A model generated the notes under the pieces. The model was not told where the DNA came from and searched no databases. It saw nothing but the letters and a program-made list of their open reading frames with translations. From positions 40,642 through 104,641 of the forward strand of contig NZ_JAFYYT010000028.1 in the NCBI RefSeq assembly GCF_017549005.1: a stretch of 64,000 bases of DNA. The letters run 5' to 3'. The stretch comes from Ruminococcus sp. GTDB taxonomy: Bacteria; Bacillota; Clostridia; Oscillospirales; Ruminococcaceae. Shown one piece after another: positions 49,900 to 58,370 of this stretch; position 1 is the first letter of the stretch; every line of letters begins with the position of its first letter. The position numbers and the translations under genes were made by a program.

Positions 49900-51465
49900 A
49901 TGTCAAAATCAATCAAAAGCACCCCGAAAACTATCTTCCACACCACAGAGAAATCGAATTTTATCCTTAACATGACCGAGGAGCAGTATTCAAAGCTCGC
50001 TTCTTACGGACTTGTCATAGGAATGTTCCTGATGCCTCTGTTCACACTTGCACCCGAGATAAACGACGATAAGTTCTCCTATGCCATGACGGCAGGCGGA
50101 CTTGCCGTTGCAGGCGTCATCAATATGATACTTGCCATTATAGCCATAATGAAGAAGTACATCACCAAAGCGGCAATGCTTCCCGTATGCGCTTTCGGAG
50201 GAATGATAGCGTGGGGCGTGATATCGCTTATAAACGGCTATGATTACGGAGTAGGCTTTTACGGCTTTACGGAAAGAGGCGAGGGACTTCTTGCAATACT
50301 CTTCTACGGCTGCTTCTTCACCACGGCGATAGCCATAAAGCGGAAAAGCGCAGTGCAGCGCGTCATAAACGGCGCCATTGGCGTGGGAGTGTTCAACTGC
50401 ATAATAGCTCTTCTTCAGATATTCGGCGGATACCTTTCACATTATGCCGATATCGGAGCTTTAAGTGCAGACGGCGATATGAAAGACCTTTATGTATATG
50501 CAGCTTCGGGACTTTCGATGTCTCCGCTCTTCCTTGCAATGCTGCTCACACTTTCACTTACGGCAGCTCTCATAGGCTTTGTTACCTCTGACAGCAGGAG
50601 AAACAGGATAATTTATCTTGCTTCGGCGCTTCTGTTCTCCTTTGTCATCATGTTCACATACTCCCTCATCGGTATCTGCGGACTCGTGTTCTCACTGGTT
50701 GCGGCAGCTGCTGCAGTTATTATCCGCAAAGCTCCGAAAGTACGCCTTTTATGCGTGCCTGCCGCCGCTGTATTTGCAGCTCTTGCGGTGGTACTTGTTA
50801 ATTCGGGCAATATAGGAAATATTGATTCATATGAGCTCCACGACGGACGTATACTGTGGTATGCGGACGGCTACAGCAGAGCGGGAGCTTCGGGCAATAT
50901 AGATACAAGAGTACTCGATATCGACGATACGGGAGCGGTTTACTGGTATCTCAATGATACGGCAATGGATATCATCGGCAAATACAAGCTTACGGGAACA
51001 GGTCCCGAGCAGCTTATCTATCCTCAGCTGAAAACAGCCGCAGGCATGACCGACGTCAGGGATATGATACTTCAGAGGGGCAACAGACTGACCTTTGACA
51101 AGGTTTACAACGAGTACCTCTACACAGCGGCTACAAGGGGAATACCGTCCCTTATAGCGCTCCTGCTGGTGCTTATCCCGGTTATAGCCGCGGGCATAAA
51201 GGCTGTACGCAAGGGTAAGTACAACGAGCTCTTTATACTGTTCGCCATGACGGCAGGGGGAGTCATCATCTTCTTCATCGGCTGCAGCAGCATAGTCTAT
51301 GCGCCTGTTTTCTGGGCGGTTGCAGGAGCTTCATGTGCTGATATCGTAGGCGACAAGCTTCCTTTGAATGAAAAGTCGGAAGAAAAGGCAGCTTCTGAAA
51401 AGAAGTCCGATAATACAAAGAAAACATCTGCAAAGCCGGGGAAAAAATCCGGTAAGAAAAAATAA
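49900..51465 (+). CDS. O-antigen ligase/polymerase-like membrane protein
   Basis: Multi-spanning membrane protein of the Wzy/WaaL type, which joins or polymerises surface glycans. The 521 residues contain about ten to twelve hydrophobic segments, the first near YGLVIGMFLMPLFTLA. A large outside loop (about 300-400) includes NRLTFDKVYNEYLYTAATRG, whose YNEYL-x(4)-RG pattern is the family hallmark, and is followed by GIPSLIALLLVLIPVIAA. The C-terminal 35 residues are Lys-rich and cytoplasmic (KTSAKPGKKSGKKK). AGGAAGGAAAG precedes the ATG. The acceptor glycan is unknown. A terminator follows. Confidence 0.8.
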   Translation: MSKSIKSTPKTIFHTTEKSNFILNMTEEQYSKLASYGLVIGMFLMPLFTLAPEINDDKFSYAMTAGGLAVAGVINMILAIIAIMKKYITKAAMLPVCAFGGMIAWGVISLINGYDYGVGFYGFTERGEGLLAILFYGCFFTTAIAIKRKSAVQRVINGAIGVGVFNCIIALLQIFGGYLSHYADIGALSADGDMKDLYVYAASGLSMSPLFLAMLLTLSLTAALIGFVTSDSRRNRIIYLASALLFSFVIMFTYSLIGICGLVFSLVAAAAAVIIRKAPKVRLLCVPAAAVFAALAVVLVNSGNIGNIDSYELHDGRILWYADGYSRAGASGNIDTRVLDIDDTGAVYWYLNDTAMDIIGKYKLTGTGPEQLIYPQLKTAAGMTDVRDMILQRGNRLTFDKVYNEYLYTAATRGIPSLIALLLVLIPVIAAGIKAVRKGKYNELFILFAMTAGGVIIFFIGCSSIVYAPVFWAVAGASCADIVGDKLPLNEKSEEKAASEKKSDNTKKTSAKPGKKSGKKK

Positions 51466-51530
51466 TATCAGAGTTTGCATATTTTGCGGACGACAAACAG
51501 CCGTTCCTGATATGCGGTCTGAAATGTTCA

Positions 51531-51566
51531 AATCAGCCTGAGAGATAAACTCTCAGGCTGATTTTG
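51531..51566 (+). terminator. terminator of the polymerase-like gene
   Basis: AATCAGCCTGAGAG (51531-51544) pairs with CTCTCAGGCTGATT (51550-51563), followed by TTG. Confidence 0.85.
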
Positions 51567-51619
51567 CCTGTATACAGGGCACTTGATAACAATTGTAAGC
51601 AAGAACTAACAAAAAACTA

Positions 51620-51647
51620 TTGATTTTTTACTCAGATATGTTAAAAT
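51620..51647 (+). promoter_or_regulatory. promoter of the ferredoxin gene
   Basis: TTGATT (51620-51625), 16-bp spacer, TAAAAT (51642-51647). A 5-bp hairpin GGAGC-GCAG-GCTCC (51658-51671) starts close to the expected transcript start. Confidence 0.65.
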
Positions 51648-51695
51648 GAAAATACGAGGAGCGCAGGCTCCCGAATAACACGGAGGTGTATGTAT

Positions 51696-51866
51696 ATGGC
51701 ATATATTATTTCTGATGATTGTGTAAGCTGCGGCGCTTGTGCAGCAGAGTGCCCTGTTGGTGCTATCTCTGAGGGCGACGGCAAGTACGTTATCGACGCA
51801 GACGCTTGTGTTGAGTGCGGTGCTTGTGCAGGTGTATGTCCTGTTGGCGCTCCTAACGCTGAATAA
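51696..51866 (+). CDS. 2[4Fe-4S] ferredoxin
   Basis: Low-potential electron carrier of clostridial metabolism, serving pyruvate oxidation and hydrogenase. The gene is only 56 codons. ATG 51696 has GGAGG nine bases upstream; an in-frame ATG at 51690 is too close. Both clusters are clear: CVSCGACAAECPVGAI for the first and CVECGACAGVCPVGAP for the second. Length and sequence are those of clostridial ferredoxins. It has its own promoter and strong terminator, typical of highly expressed single-gene units. Confidence 0.97.
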   Translation: MAYIISDDCVSCGACAAECPVGAISEGDGKYVIDADACVECGACAGVCPVGAPNAE

Positions 51867-51879
51867 TCAAAAAAAGACG

Positions 51880-51917
51880 ATAAGCAGTTCCTTTTTCGGG
51901 AACTGCTTATTTTTTTG
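51880..51917 (+). terminator. terminator of the ferredoxin gene
   Basis: ATAAGCAGTTCC (51880-51891) pairs with GGAACTGCTTAT (51899-51910), followed by seven T. Confidence 0.92.
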
Positions 51918-51921
51918 CCCC

Positions 51922-52104
51922 TTATTCGCAGCAGCCCGAGCGAACTACGAAGGAATTGCAGTCTGTACACTCGGGAACAGTAGGATTGTCCTCGTGAGTG
52001 CCTACAGAGATACAGTCGAGAGAGCAGTAATGCTCGGATACCAGGTTGTGTCTGCACTGAGAAACATCGCACTTAATGCTTTTGTTTTTCTTCTGATCTT
52101 CCAT
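51922..52104 (-). CDS. DUF1540 small Cys-rich protein
   Basis: A 60-residue protein of the DUF1540 type, short Cys-rich proteins of spore-forming Firmicutes whose function is not established. It begins MEDQKKNKSIKCDVSQCRHN; Cys spacing follows the family: CDVSQC, CSLDC, CTDC and a terminal CC. The cysteines may bind a metal. CGGAGA precedes the ATG. It lies on the strand opposite to the ferredoxin, sharing the region at 51917 as terminator space. Confidence 0.82.
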   Translation of the reverse strand: MEDQKKNKSIKCDVSQCRHNLVSEHYCSLDCISVGTHEDNPTVPECTDCNSFVVRSGCCE

Positions 52105-52242
52105 GATAAAATCTCCGTTCTGATTATTGGGTTCGCCTTGAACCGATAATAGTATTACCGCTTTTTTGCAGGATATGCAGAGAAGATATATGAACGAAAA
52201 TAAAATAAATTATTACATCATGAAAACAATAATGCAGTATTA

Positions 52243-52271
52243 TTGACTTTTACAAATGATTATGATAATAT
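52243..52271 (+). promoter_or_regulatory. promoter of the large anchored protein gene
   Basis: TTGACT (52243-52248), 17-bp spacer, TAATAT (52266-52271). The hairpin GGAGC-GCA-GCTCC (52281-52293) follows near the transcript start. Confidence 0.65.
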
Positions 52272-52323
52272 TATCAGTAAGGAGCGCAGCTCCCAATGAT
52301 ATAATATTATGGAGGGGTCCAGT

Positions 52324-54318
52324 ATGTATGAAAATCAGGATAACAACATGAACACTGCTTTTTCTGACGGCTACGAAACGACCGTGTCGGGCGTTGACAA
52401 CGTAACGAGAAAAGGCAAGGGAAGAAAGGCTGCCCTGATAGGGGGTATATCAGCAGCAGTTATCGCAGGCGGTTCTGTTACAGCTTATGCAGTTTCTGAC
52501 ACGGTAAAAAATCAGGTTAAGCTCCGCGTAAGCAGCCCTGAGAAGTACTACGCATGGGTGACTGAGAAGAACTCGGACACTATCGGCAGAACTGTAGGGG
52601 ATAGTTACAGAAAGCTGCTTGAAAAGCGTGAGAAGGGTGAAACCCTTGATATCAAGCTCTCATTTGAGCCTTCACAGGACGCAAAGGATATGTTGAGCGA
52701 TGGTATATTTGGTGACGTGGAAGATGAAGTTACAAAGAGCGTAACGGACGTTATCAACAATACGAATGAGATATTTCTTTCAGGCAGCTATAAGGTAAAG
52801 AAGAACAGAATCAGCTCAGATATCGGACTTGAACTTGACGGTAAGGATATAGCGACCTATGAGTTTGCTGCCGATGTCAGTGATATGGATTATTTCTTCC
52901 GGATCCCAGAGCTCAAGGAACAGTGGCTGTGCGTTGAAATGGGCGACAGTCAAGGAATGTACGGTATCAGCGGAATAATAAGCACCTACAAGGCTTTGCT
53001 TGAAGACCCGTCGGCAGTTATCTCGCCTGACGAGCTGGAAGAGGAAGTGAACAGGTACGCAGGCGTATGGGCTGATTTTGCCGATGAGGTAAAGCTTGAG
53101 AAAAAGGAAAGCGTTGATATCTGCGATATCAGTGTGAATTATACAGTTGCTACCGTAAACTTAACAGATAAGGACGCTGACAAGCTCGGTATGCAGTACC
53201 TTGAGGAAATGAAGAATGACAAGCTGCTCAGGGATATCGTTGTCAACAGGCTGAAACTTGTTGACGAGGCAGGATATATGGAAGATATCGAAGACGGTAT
53301 CAGCGGTTTCAGGAACAACCTGGAGAAAAACGATTACGATAACGAAGTCATCGTAAGCATAGATACATACATCGACGCTACGGGAACTATCCGCGGCCTC
53401 TGGTTTAGAAATGACGACGAGGGTTTAAGAATGCTGCTCGGAAAGGACGGCAGCGCAGTAAGAGGCGAGTTAGCGTTCATTGACGATAATGAACCGAGAT
53501 TCAGAGCGCTTCTCAAAGCAGAGGAAAGCGGCAAGAGCTACAGCGGCGACCTTACATTCATATCCAAGAATTACTATAATTATAACTTCTCGGAAGGTTG
53601 TTATGAAAATTTCGATGAAGAGACTGTTACCGTGAATTTCAGCGATGTTGAGGTAAAGGACGATGAAAAGGGCTATTTCAGCGGAGATTTCTCAATAATC
53701 GCCCCCGACGCCGACCCGATAGATATTTCATTTATCTCAGACGGCAAGAGTGAAGAGATAAAGTATGACATTATTATTGACGGCACAGATTACGGCAGGC
53801 TTAAGCTTGTATATGCGCTGAATGACGGTGTGGATATTGATATGCCGAGCAAGAGCGGTGCCTTTATGGTAGATATGACAAATATCGAAGACTATGAGGG
53901 TTATATCAGCTCTGACGAGCTCGCTGAGTTTTTAAAGAACACTCTCGAAAAGATCGGTATTGACAAAGAGCTTGCCGAGAGCGGAGCAGAAAGCTTCAAG
54001 TACGGATACGACAAACGTGCGGAAGAAGCTGACGGCTTTGACTATGATGAATGGGACAGCGACGACTTTGACTTTGATTATGACGACGAGGACGAAGATG
54101 AGTTCGGAAGTACCGCAGGTTCTTCCAAGAAGGAAGATATCATAGGCGGAGCTGACGCCCCGTCAGGTATGGTTATCGGCGGTTCAGATGACAACGGACT
54201 TGATTTCGAGTTTGACCCGAGCCAGTTCAGATATGAGGACTTCAAGGATCAGATGACTGAAGAAGAGTTCAACCAGTGGATGGATCTCATGGAGCAGTTT
54301 ACAAAAAAAGCATCATAA
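52324..54318 (+). CDS. large membrane-anchored acidic protein, function unknown
   Basis: Not recognised. ATG 52324 has GGAGGGG upstream; an earlier ATG at 52309 overlaps that site. The 664-residue protein has a short cytoplasmic N terminus ending KGKGRKAALIGG, a membrane helix near residues 43-62 (ISAAVIAGGSVTAYAVSD) and a long extracellular part. The outer part is alpha/beta with repeated short strands (GSYKVKKNRISSDIGLELDG; GDFSIIAPDADPIDISF). The C terminus is very acidic (DSDDFDFDYDDEDEDE). There is no dockerin or sortase motif. It is a single gene with its own promoter. Confidence 0.65.
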   Translation: MYENQDNNMNTAFSDGYETTVSGVDNVTRKGKGRKAALIGGISAAVIAGGSVTAYAVSDTVKNQVKLRVSSPEKYYAWVTEKNSDTIGRTVGDSYRKLLEKREKGETLDIKLSFEPSQDAKDMLSDGIFGDVEDEVTKSVTDVINNTNEIFLSGSYKVKKNRISSDIGLELDGKDIATYEFAADVSDMDYFFRIPELKEQWLCVEMGDSQGMYGISGIISTYKALLEDPSAVISPDELEEEVNRYAGVWADFADEVKLEKKESVDICDISVNYTVATVNLTDKDADKLGMQYLEEMKNDKLLRDIVVNRLKLVDEAGYMEDIEDGISGFRNNLEKNDYDNEVIVSIDTYIDATGTIRGLWFRNDDEGLRMLLGKDGSAVRGELAFIDDNEPRFRALLKAEESGKSYSGDLTFISKNYYNYNFSEGCYENFDEETVTVNFSDVEVKDDEKGYFSGDFSIIAPDADPIDISFISDGKSEEIKYDIIIDGTDYGRLKLVYALNDGVDIDMPSKSGAFMVDMTNIEDYEGYISSDELAEFLKNTLEKIGIDKELAESGAESFKYGYDKRAEEADGFDYDEWDSDDFDFDYDDEDEDEFGSTAGSSKKEDIIGGADAPSGMVIGGSDDNGLDFEFDPSQFRYEDFKDQMTEEEFNQWMDLMEQFTKKAS

Positions 54319-54375
54319 ATAAAAAACGGCCTCTTTATGTGCAGTACTCATAAAGAAGTATATATGGGACTTATC

Positions 54376-54577
54376 GGGGGAAACCTTTCTGAGGAAAGGT
54401 TCTCCCCCCGAACCCCTTTCCAAAGACTTTTAACCCAAATTTTTCCAAACAGGATGCCCCCTGTAAGATATACAGAGGGCGTTTTTATTATGTTGGGCAT
54501 CCTGTTTGGAAAAATTTAAGCTGGAAGTTTTAGGAAAGGAGTTTGAGGAAGAACCCTTTTTCAAAAGGGTTTTCCTC
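54376..54577. repeat. nested inverted-repeat element after the anchored-protein gene
   Basis: A hairpin near 54376-54410 (GGGGGAAACCTTTC with GAAAGGTTCTCCCCC), a perfect 23-bp inverted repeat (54437-54459 with 54495-54517) enclosing a terminator, and a second hairpin (54545-54577). The flanks of the central repeat are imperfect inverted copies of each other (CCTTTCC near 54416 and its complement near 54533). It fills most of the first half of the 565-bp gap 54319-54883. Confidence 0.65.
54456..54486 (+). terminator. terminator inside the inverted-repeat element
   Basis: GCCC and CTGTA (54456-54465) pair with TACAG and GGGC (54471-54480), with one mismatch; GTTTTTATT follows. It can end the 664-residue gene's transcript. 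Confidence 0.65.
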
Positions 54578-54744
54578 AATAAATTCTCACAAATACTTCT
54601 CTATGCGTATCGCACATATGAGGTCGTTTTTTGATCCTTTTGTCTATGGTGGCGCACATTATGTATCGGAGAAAAAGCAGCGACATCAACAAATTGTACT
54701 GTTCGCTTTTGTGCAAAACATAGAATTTGAAAATTATTTTTTAC

Positions 54745-54786
54745 TTATTAAACGGTTTTCCGTTTAATAAGGGCTGATTTCAGCCC
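54745..54786. repeat. two adjacent perfect hairpins
   Basis: TTATTAAACGG (54745-54755) with CCGTTTAATAA (54760-54770), loop TTTT; then GGGCTGA (54771-54777) with TCAGCCC (54780-54786). Bases 54586-54740 before them show nothing recognisable. Confidence 0.6.
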
Positions 54787-54813
54787 CCTTATAGAAAGCG
54801 TTTTTCATTCAAA

Positions 54814-54836
54814 GAAAAAGGGCGGCAAAGCCGCCC
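54814..54836 (-). terminator. terminator of coaBC
   Basis: GGGCGGC (54820-54826) pairs with GCCGCCC (54830-54836); on the minus strand TTTTTC follows. Confidence 0.85.
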
Positions 54837-54883
54837 GACTAATTACTTGCATATTGTAATTCTTAATTTTTAGTTCTTAGCTC

Positions 54884-56083
54884 TTAATTCTTATCAGCTA
54901 TCTCCCTGAGCTTTGTAAGAATAACGTTAGCCGCGTCGAATTTGGACATCAGCTCCATTTCCTGCGTATCGTCAGGAGTAATCATGGTGATGATATTGGT
55001 GTCCGTACCGAAGCCGGAACCTGCCTTTTTCAGCGAATTGGCGCATATCATATCGCAGTTCTTCTTTGTGAGCTTTGCACGGGAGTTCTCGATAACGTTG
55101 TCTGTTTCCATTGAGAAGCCGCAGATAACCTGTCCTTTGCGGCGGTTTTCTCCGATATACTTCAGGATATCGGTAGTGCGCTTAAGAGGTATGCTCATAT
55201 CGCCGTCGGACTTCTTTATCTTGCTGGTCGCAGTAGTTACGGGAGTATAATCCGCAACAGCCGCGGCTTTTATAACTATATCGGTCTCGTCAAGGCGCTC
55301 CTTTACGGCGTTGAACATATCCTCCGCAGACTTCACGGGAACTACGTTCACGAACATGGGCGGCTCGACATCGGTATGAGCGGCAACGACTGTAACTTCC
55401 GCTCCTCTCAGCATAGCGGCTCTTGCAAGAGCGAAGCCCATTTTTCCGCTGGAATGATTGGTTATGAAGCGGACTGGGTCGATACTCTCACGGGTAGCAC
55501 CTGCGGTAACGAGTATCTTTCTGCCTGCGAGGTCTTTCTCGAAAGCAGCCTCGCGGACGATGTATTCAAGGAGAGTTTCCTCGTCGGGGAGCTTTCCGTC
55601 GCCGATATCGCGGTTTGCAAGCATTCCGCGTACAGGCTCGACTATTTCGTAGCCGAACTTTTTCAGCTTTTCGATATTGTCCTGAACTATGGGATTGTGG
55701 AACATATTATGGTTCATAGCAGGAGCGATTATCTTTTTGCAGGTACACGCCATAACAGTGGTAGTAAGCATATCATCGGCTATACCGCCTGCTATCTTGC
55801 CGATAACGTTTGCAGAGGCAGGAGCTATCATTACTACATCGGCTTTCTTGGCGATAGAAACGTGCTCCACGCTGTACTCGAAATTGCGGTCAAAGGTGTC
55901 GATGAGACACTTGTGCTGAGTGAGAGTCTCAAATGTCAGCGGATGAACGAAATTCAGTGAATTCGGGGTCATAGCAACATGGACGTCGGCGCCCAGCTTT
56001 GTGAGCATACGTGCAAGGTTACATATCTTGTAAACGGCTATAGAGCCTGTAACTCCAAGTAAAACAGTTTTTCCCGTAAGCAT
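54884..56083 (-). CDS. coaBC: phosphopantothenoylcysteine decarboxylase / phosphopantothenate-cysteine ligase
   Basis: Bifunctional coenzyme A synthesis enzyme. ATG 56083 has GAGGTG six bases upstream; a start at 56110 would overlap the dehydrogenase gene. Of 399 residues, the CoaC flavoprotein domain (1 to about 185) shows VLLGVTGSIAVYK, the active-site His in SVEHVSIAKKADVVMIAPASAN and PAMNHNMF. The CoaB domain starts at RKILVTAGATRESIDPVRFITN with SSGKMG, then DIVIKAAAVADY and the Lys in SKIKK. It is 10 bp after the D-lactate dehydrogenase gene. Confidence 0.96.
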   Translation of the reverse strand: MLTGKTVLLGVTGSIAVYKICNLARMLTKLGADVHVAMTPNSLNFVHPLTFETLTQHKCLIDTFDRNFEYSVEHVSIAKKADVVMIAPASANVIGKIAGGIADDMLTTTVMACTCKKIIAPAMNHNMFHNPIVQDNIEKLKKFGYEIVEPVRGMLANRDIGDGKLPDEETLLEYIVREAAFEKDLAGRKILVTAGATRESIDPVRFITNHSSGKMGFALARAAMLRGAEVTVVAAHTDVEPPMFVNVVPVKSAEDMFNAVKERLDETDIVIKAAAVADYTPVTTATSKIKKSDGDMSIPLKRTTDILKYIGENRRKGQVICGFSMETDNVIENSRAKLTKKNCDMICANSLKKAGSGFGTDTNIITMITPDDTQEMELMSKFDAANVILTKLREIADKN

Positions 56084-56093
56084 GGCATTCACC

Positions 56094-57074
56094 TCATATG
56101 TGCAGCTCATTAGGGCATTCCTCTCCCTTATGGCACGCGATTATGTTATTTACAGTAGTTTCAGCGATATTGCTGAGAGCTTCCTCAGTGAGGAAGGCCT
56201 GATGAGAAGTAACGATGACGTTTGGCATTGAGATAAGACGGGCAAGGGTATCGTCTGCAATGATGTGTCCCGAGAAGTCCTGGAAGAAAACATCTGCTTC
56301 TTCCTCGTATACGTCAAGGCAGGCGGCTCCTATTTTACGTGCTTTTATGCCCTCGAGTAGAGCTTCTGCGTCGATAAGGGCTCCTCGTGAGGTATTGACG
56401 ATAACTACGCCCTTTTTCAGCTTTTCCACTGATTTGCTGTCTATCATGTGATAGGTCTCGTCTGTGAGGGGGCAGTGGAAGGAGATGATATCGCTTCTGC
56501 TGAAAAGCTCGTCCAGCTCTACATACTCGATATCGCTGTCCTTTGCAGGGAACTTGTCATAGGCGATAACGTTCATGCCGAAACCGCGGCAGATATTGAT
56601 GAATATGCGTCCTATCTTACCTGTACCCACAACGCCCACGGTCTTTCCGTGGAGGTCGAAGCCTGTGAGACCGTTCAGCGAGAAGTTATGGTCACGGGTA
56701 CGGATATAAGCCTTGTGAACGCGGCGTATGGACGTAAGGAGCAGAGCCATGGCGTGTTCCGCGACCGCATATGGCGAGTAGGCAGGAACGCTTACGACCT
56801 TCAGCTTGTCCTTTGCGTACTTGATATCAACGTTGTTATAGCCTGCACAGCGCAAAGCGAGAACTTTTACGCCGAGACTGCATAGCTTGTCGATAACAGC
56901 AGCATTGACGGTATCGTTCACGAAAACGCAGGCAGCTTCGCAGCCCTTTGCCAGCTCGGCTGTGTCCTCGTTGAGCTTGGTCTCGTAGAATTTGAACTTT
57001 ATGCCGTTTTCCTTGCCGAATTTCTCAAATGACGGCGTATCATACGGTTTTGTATCAAAAAATGCGACTTTCAT
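56094..57074 (-). CDS. D-lactate dehydrogenase, NAD-dependent
   Basis: Reduces pyruvate to D-lactate, a fermentation end product. The 326 residues follow the D-2-hydroxyacid dehydrogenase order with LdhA-like details: ALRCAGYNNVDIKYAK, the Rossmann loop VGVVGTGKIGRIF, the catalytic Arg in VNTSRGALID, Glu in DVYEEEADVFF and His in VTSHQAFLT. The YEEEADVFFQDFS segment is typical of D-lactate dehydrogenases. An AGGAAGG ribosome site precedes the ATG. A long hairpin (57113-57150) separates it from the isochorismatase-like gene upstream. Confidence 0.93.
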   Translation of the reverse strand: MKVAFFDTKPYDTPSFEKFGKENGIKFKFYETKLNEDTAELAKGCEAACVFVNDTVNAAVIDKLCSLGVKVLALRCAGYNNVDIKYAKDKLKVVSVPAYSPYAVAEHAMALLLTSIRRVHKAYIRTRDHNFSLNGLTGFDLHGKTVGVVGTGKIGRIFINICRGFGMNVIAYDKFPAKDSDIEYVELDELFSRSDIISFHCPLTDETYHMIDSKSVEKLKKGVVIVNTSRGALIDAEALLEGIKARKIGAACLDVYEEEADVFFQDFSGHIIADDTLARLISMPNVIVTSHQAFLTEEALSNIAETTVNNIIACHKGEECPNELHI

Positions 57075-57112
57075 TTTATCACCTTCCTGTTATTTTTTAG
57101 TTTACCCATTAA

Positions 57113-57150
57113 TTATGAAGCTCTAAGAGAAAAATCTTAGAGCTTCATAA
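57113..57150 (-). terminator. 16-bp hairpin upstream of the D-lactate dehydrogenase gene
   Basis: The arms 57113-57128 and 57135-57150 are exact complements (TTATGAAGCTCTAAGA), loop GAAAAA. A T-run after the stem is missing on the minus strand, so it may be a weak terminator or an mRNA-stabilising hairpin between cotranscribed genes. Confidence 0.55.
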
Positions 57151-57184
57151 GCAGTTTCTATTGTATTATCCCTTGATTTGCATT

Positions 57185-57703
57185 TCAGACTATCTCCGCA
57201 AAGATACCTGCAAGAGAAGCGATATATGTTTTCTGAACAGTTTCCGCAGGGATGACCTCGCCGTTTATCTTGAGGTCCATAGTAGCGCAGGCGTCAGCAA
57301 CGAGAGTTACTGCATAGCCGTGGTCCATTGCTGCACGGACTGTTGTATCAACGCACATATGTGTCATCATTCCGCAGACTATGAGCTTTTCAACGCCGAG
57401 ACTGCGTAAACAGTCGTTCAGCTCTGTGCCGAGGAAGCTGTTCGGGCAGTACTTGTTGATAACGATATCATCGGGCAGGGGAGCTATCCTCTCGGATATC
57501 TCGCAGCCGTATGTTCCCTCGTTGAAAAAGTCGTCATCGTCGGGGTTGATGTGTTTTATGTAAATGATCGGGCGTCCGATTTTACGGCTCTCGGCGATGA
57601 GCTCGACAATTCTGTCTTCTGCTTTCCTCGGATCGTGGAGCATACAGGCTCCGCCCTCGAAGTAGTCGTTCTGGACGTCAATTATCAGTAAAGCTTCTTT
57701 CAT
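57185..57703 (-). CDS. isochorismatase-family cysteine hydrolase
   Basis: Hydrolase of the nicotinamidase/isochorismatase fold. ATG 57703 has GGGAG eight bases upstream; the ATG at 57709 is too close. The 172 residues keep the catalytic triad: Asp in LLIIDVQNDY, Lys in VINKYCPNSF and Cys in MMTHMCVDTTVRAA. The cis-peptide region before the Cys is present. Substrate is not evident; nicotinamide or a small amide is possible. Its promoter is the perfect-spaced one at 57765-57793. Confidence 0.9.
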   Translation of the reverse strand: MKEALLIIDVQNDYFEGGACMLHDPRKAEDRIVELIAESRKIGRPIIYIKHINPDDDDFFNEGTYGCEISERIAPLPDDIVINKYCPNSFLGTELNDCLRSLGVEKLIVCGMMTHMCVDTTVRAAMDHGYAVTLVADACATMDLKINGEVIPAETVQKTYIASLAGIFAEIV

Positions 57704-57764
57704 ATACATATCTCCCTTAGTTTGTTATCTTTCTTTTTTACAGATGTAAAAACAACTTTTAAAT

Positions 57765-57793
57765 AGTATACCACATTGAAGCGCCTGTGTCAA
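57765..57793 (-). promoter_or_regulatory. promoter of the isochorismatase-like gene
   Basis: On the minus strand TTGACA (57788-57793), 17-bp spacer, TATACT (57765-57770). Confidence 0.88.
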
Positions 57794-57885
57794 TCTGTTG
57801 CACAGTGGTAATAATAACGAAATCTTATACATATAATGAAGTAAAAATGTAAAGTAAGCAAAATCATAATTATATGGCAGAAAAC

Positions 57886-57913
57886 AAAAAGCAGGACAGC
57901 CTGCGCTGTCCTG
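57886..57913 (-). terminator. terminator of the small lipoprotein gene
   Basis: CAGGACAGC (57892-57900) pairs with GCTGTCCTG (57905-57913); on the minus strand CTTTTTGTTTT follows. Confidence 0.88.
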
Positions 57914-57919
57914 TTACTG

Positions 57920-58300
57920 TCATACTTCTGGTGTTACGACCTCTCCGTTTTCATTTGTTGGTATCACGGGTTCTGTTGCTGCCGGTTCAGCGGCTGCCTC
58001 TGTGGGAGCTGTCTGTGCCTCGGGCTCAGCATTTGCTGTAGGTACTTCGGCTGTTGCAGAAGCGGTCTCTTCAGCTGCTTCTGTCTGCTGCTGCGGAGCT
58101 TCCGTCTGCGTTTCTGTACTTGCGGCAGTTGCTGCTTCCGTAGCTGCGGCAGTAGCAGCAGCGGTAGCTTCTTCTGCTTTCTGAGTTCCTGCGGCTGAGT
58201 CGTATGTGCTGTTTTCACCTGTGTAGCTGTATGTTTCAACATTGCATGAGCACAGGCTGATGACTGATAGTAAAAGTACTGCGATTGTTTTGAATTTCAT
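57920..58300 (-). CDS. low-complexity Ala/Thr/Glu-rich lipoprotein
   Basis: Not recognised beyond its type. The 126 residues begin with a lipoprotein signal (MKFKTIAVLLLSVISLCSC, lipobox Cys near residue 19). The rest is mostly Ala, Thr, Glu and Pro (EEATAAATAAATEAATAAS; TEAPQQQTEAAEE) and is probably disordered, like a surface spacer. AAGGAGAG precedes the ATG. It follows the 1094-residue protein and the 32-residue peptide on the same strand, but a hairpin at 58334-58355 lies between, so it may be a separate transcript. Confidence 0.7.
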   Translation of the reverse strand: MKFKTIAVLLLSVISLCSCNVETYSYTGENSTYDSAAGTQKAEEATAAATAAATEAATAASTETQTEAPQQQTEAAEETASATAEVPTANAEPEAQTAPTEAAAEPAATEPVIPTNENGEVVTPEV

Positions 58301-58333
58301 TGTATTACTCTCCTTTTTGTGTTATCGTAAATA

Positions 58334-58355
58334 GGGCGAGACTATTGTCTCGCCC
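58334..58355 (-). terminator. hairpin after the 32-residue peptide gene
   Basis: GGGCGAGAC (58334-58342) pairs with GTCTCGCCC (58347-58355), loop TATT; on the minus strand TATTTACG follows, a weak T-run. Confidence 0.65.
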
Positions 58356-58370
58356 CTGTTTTGGATCAGT

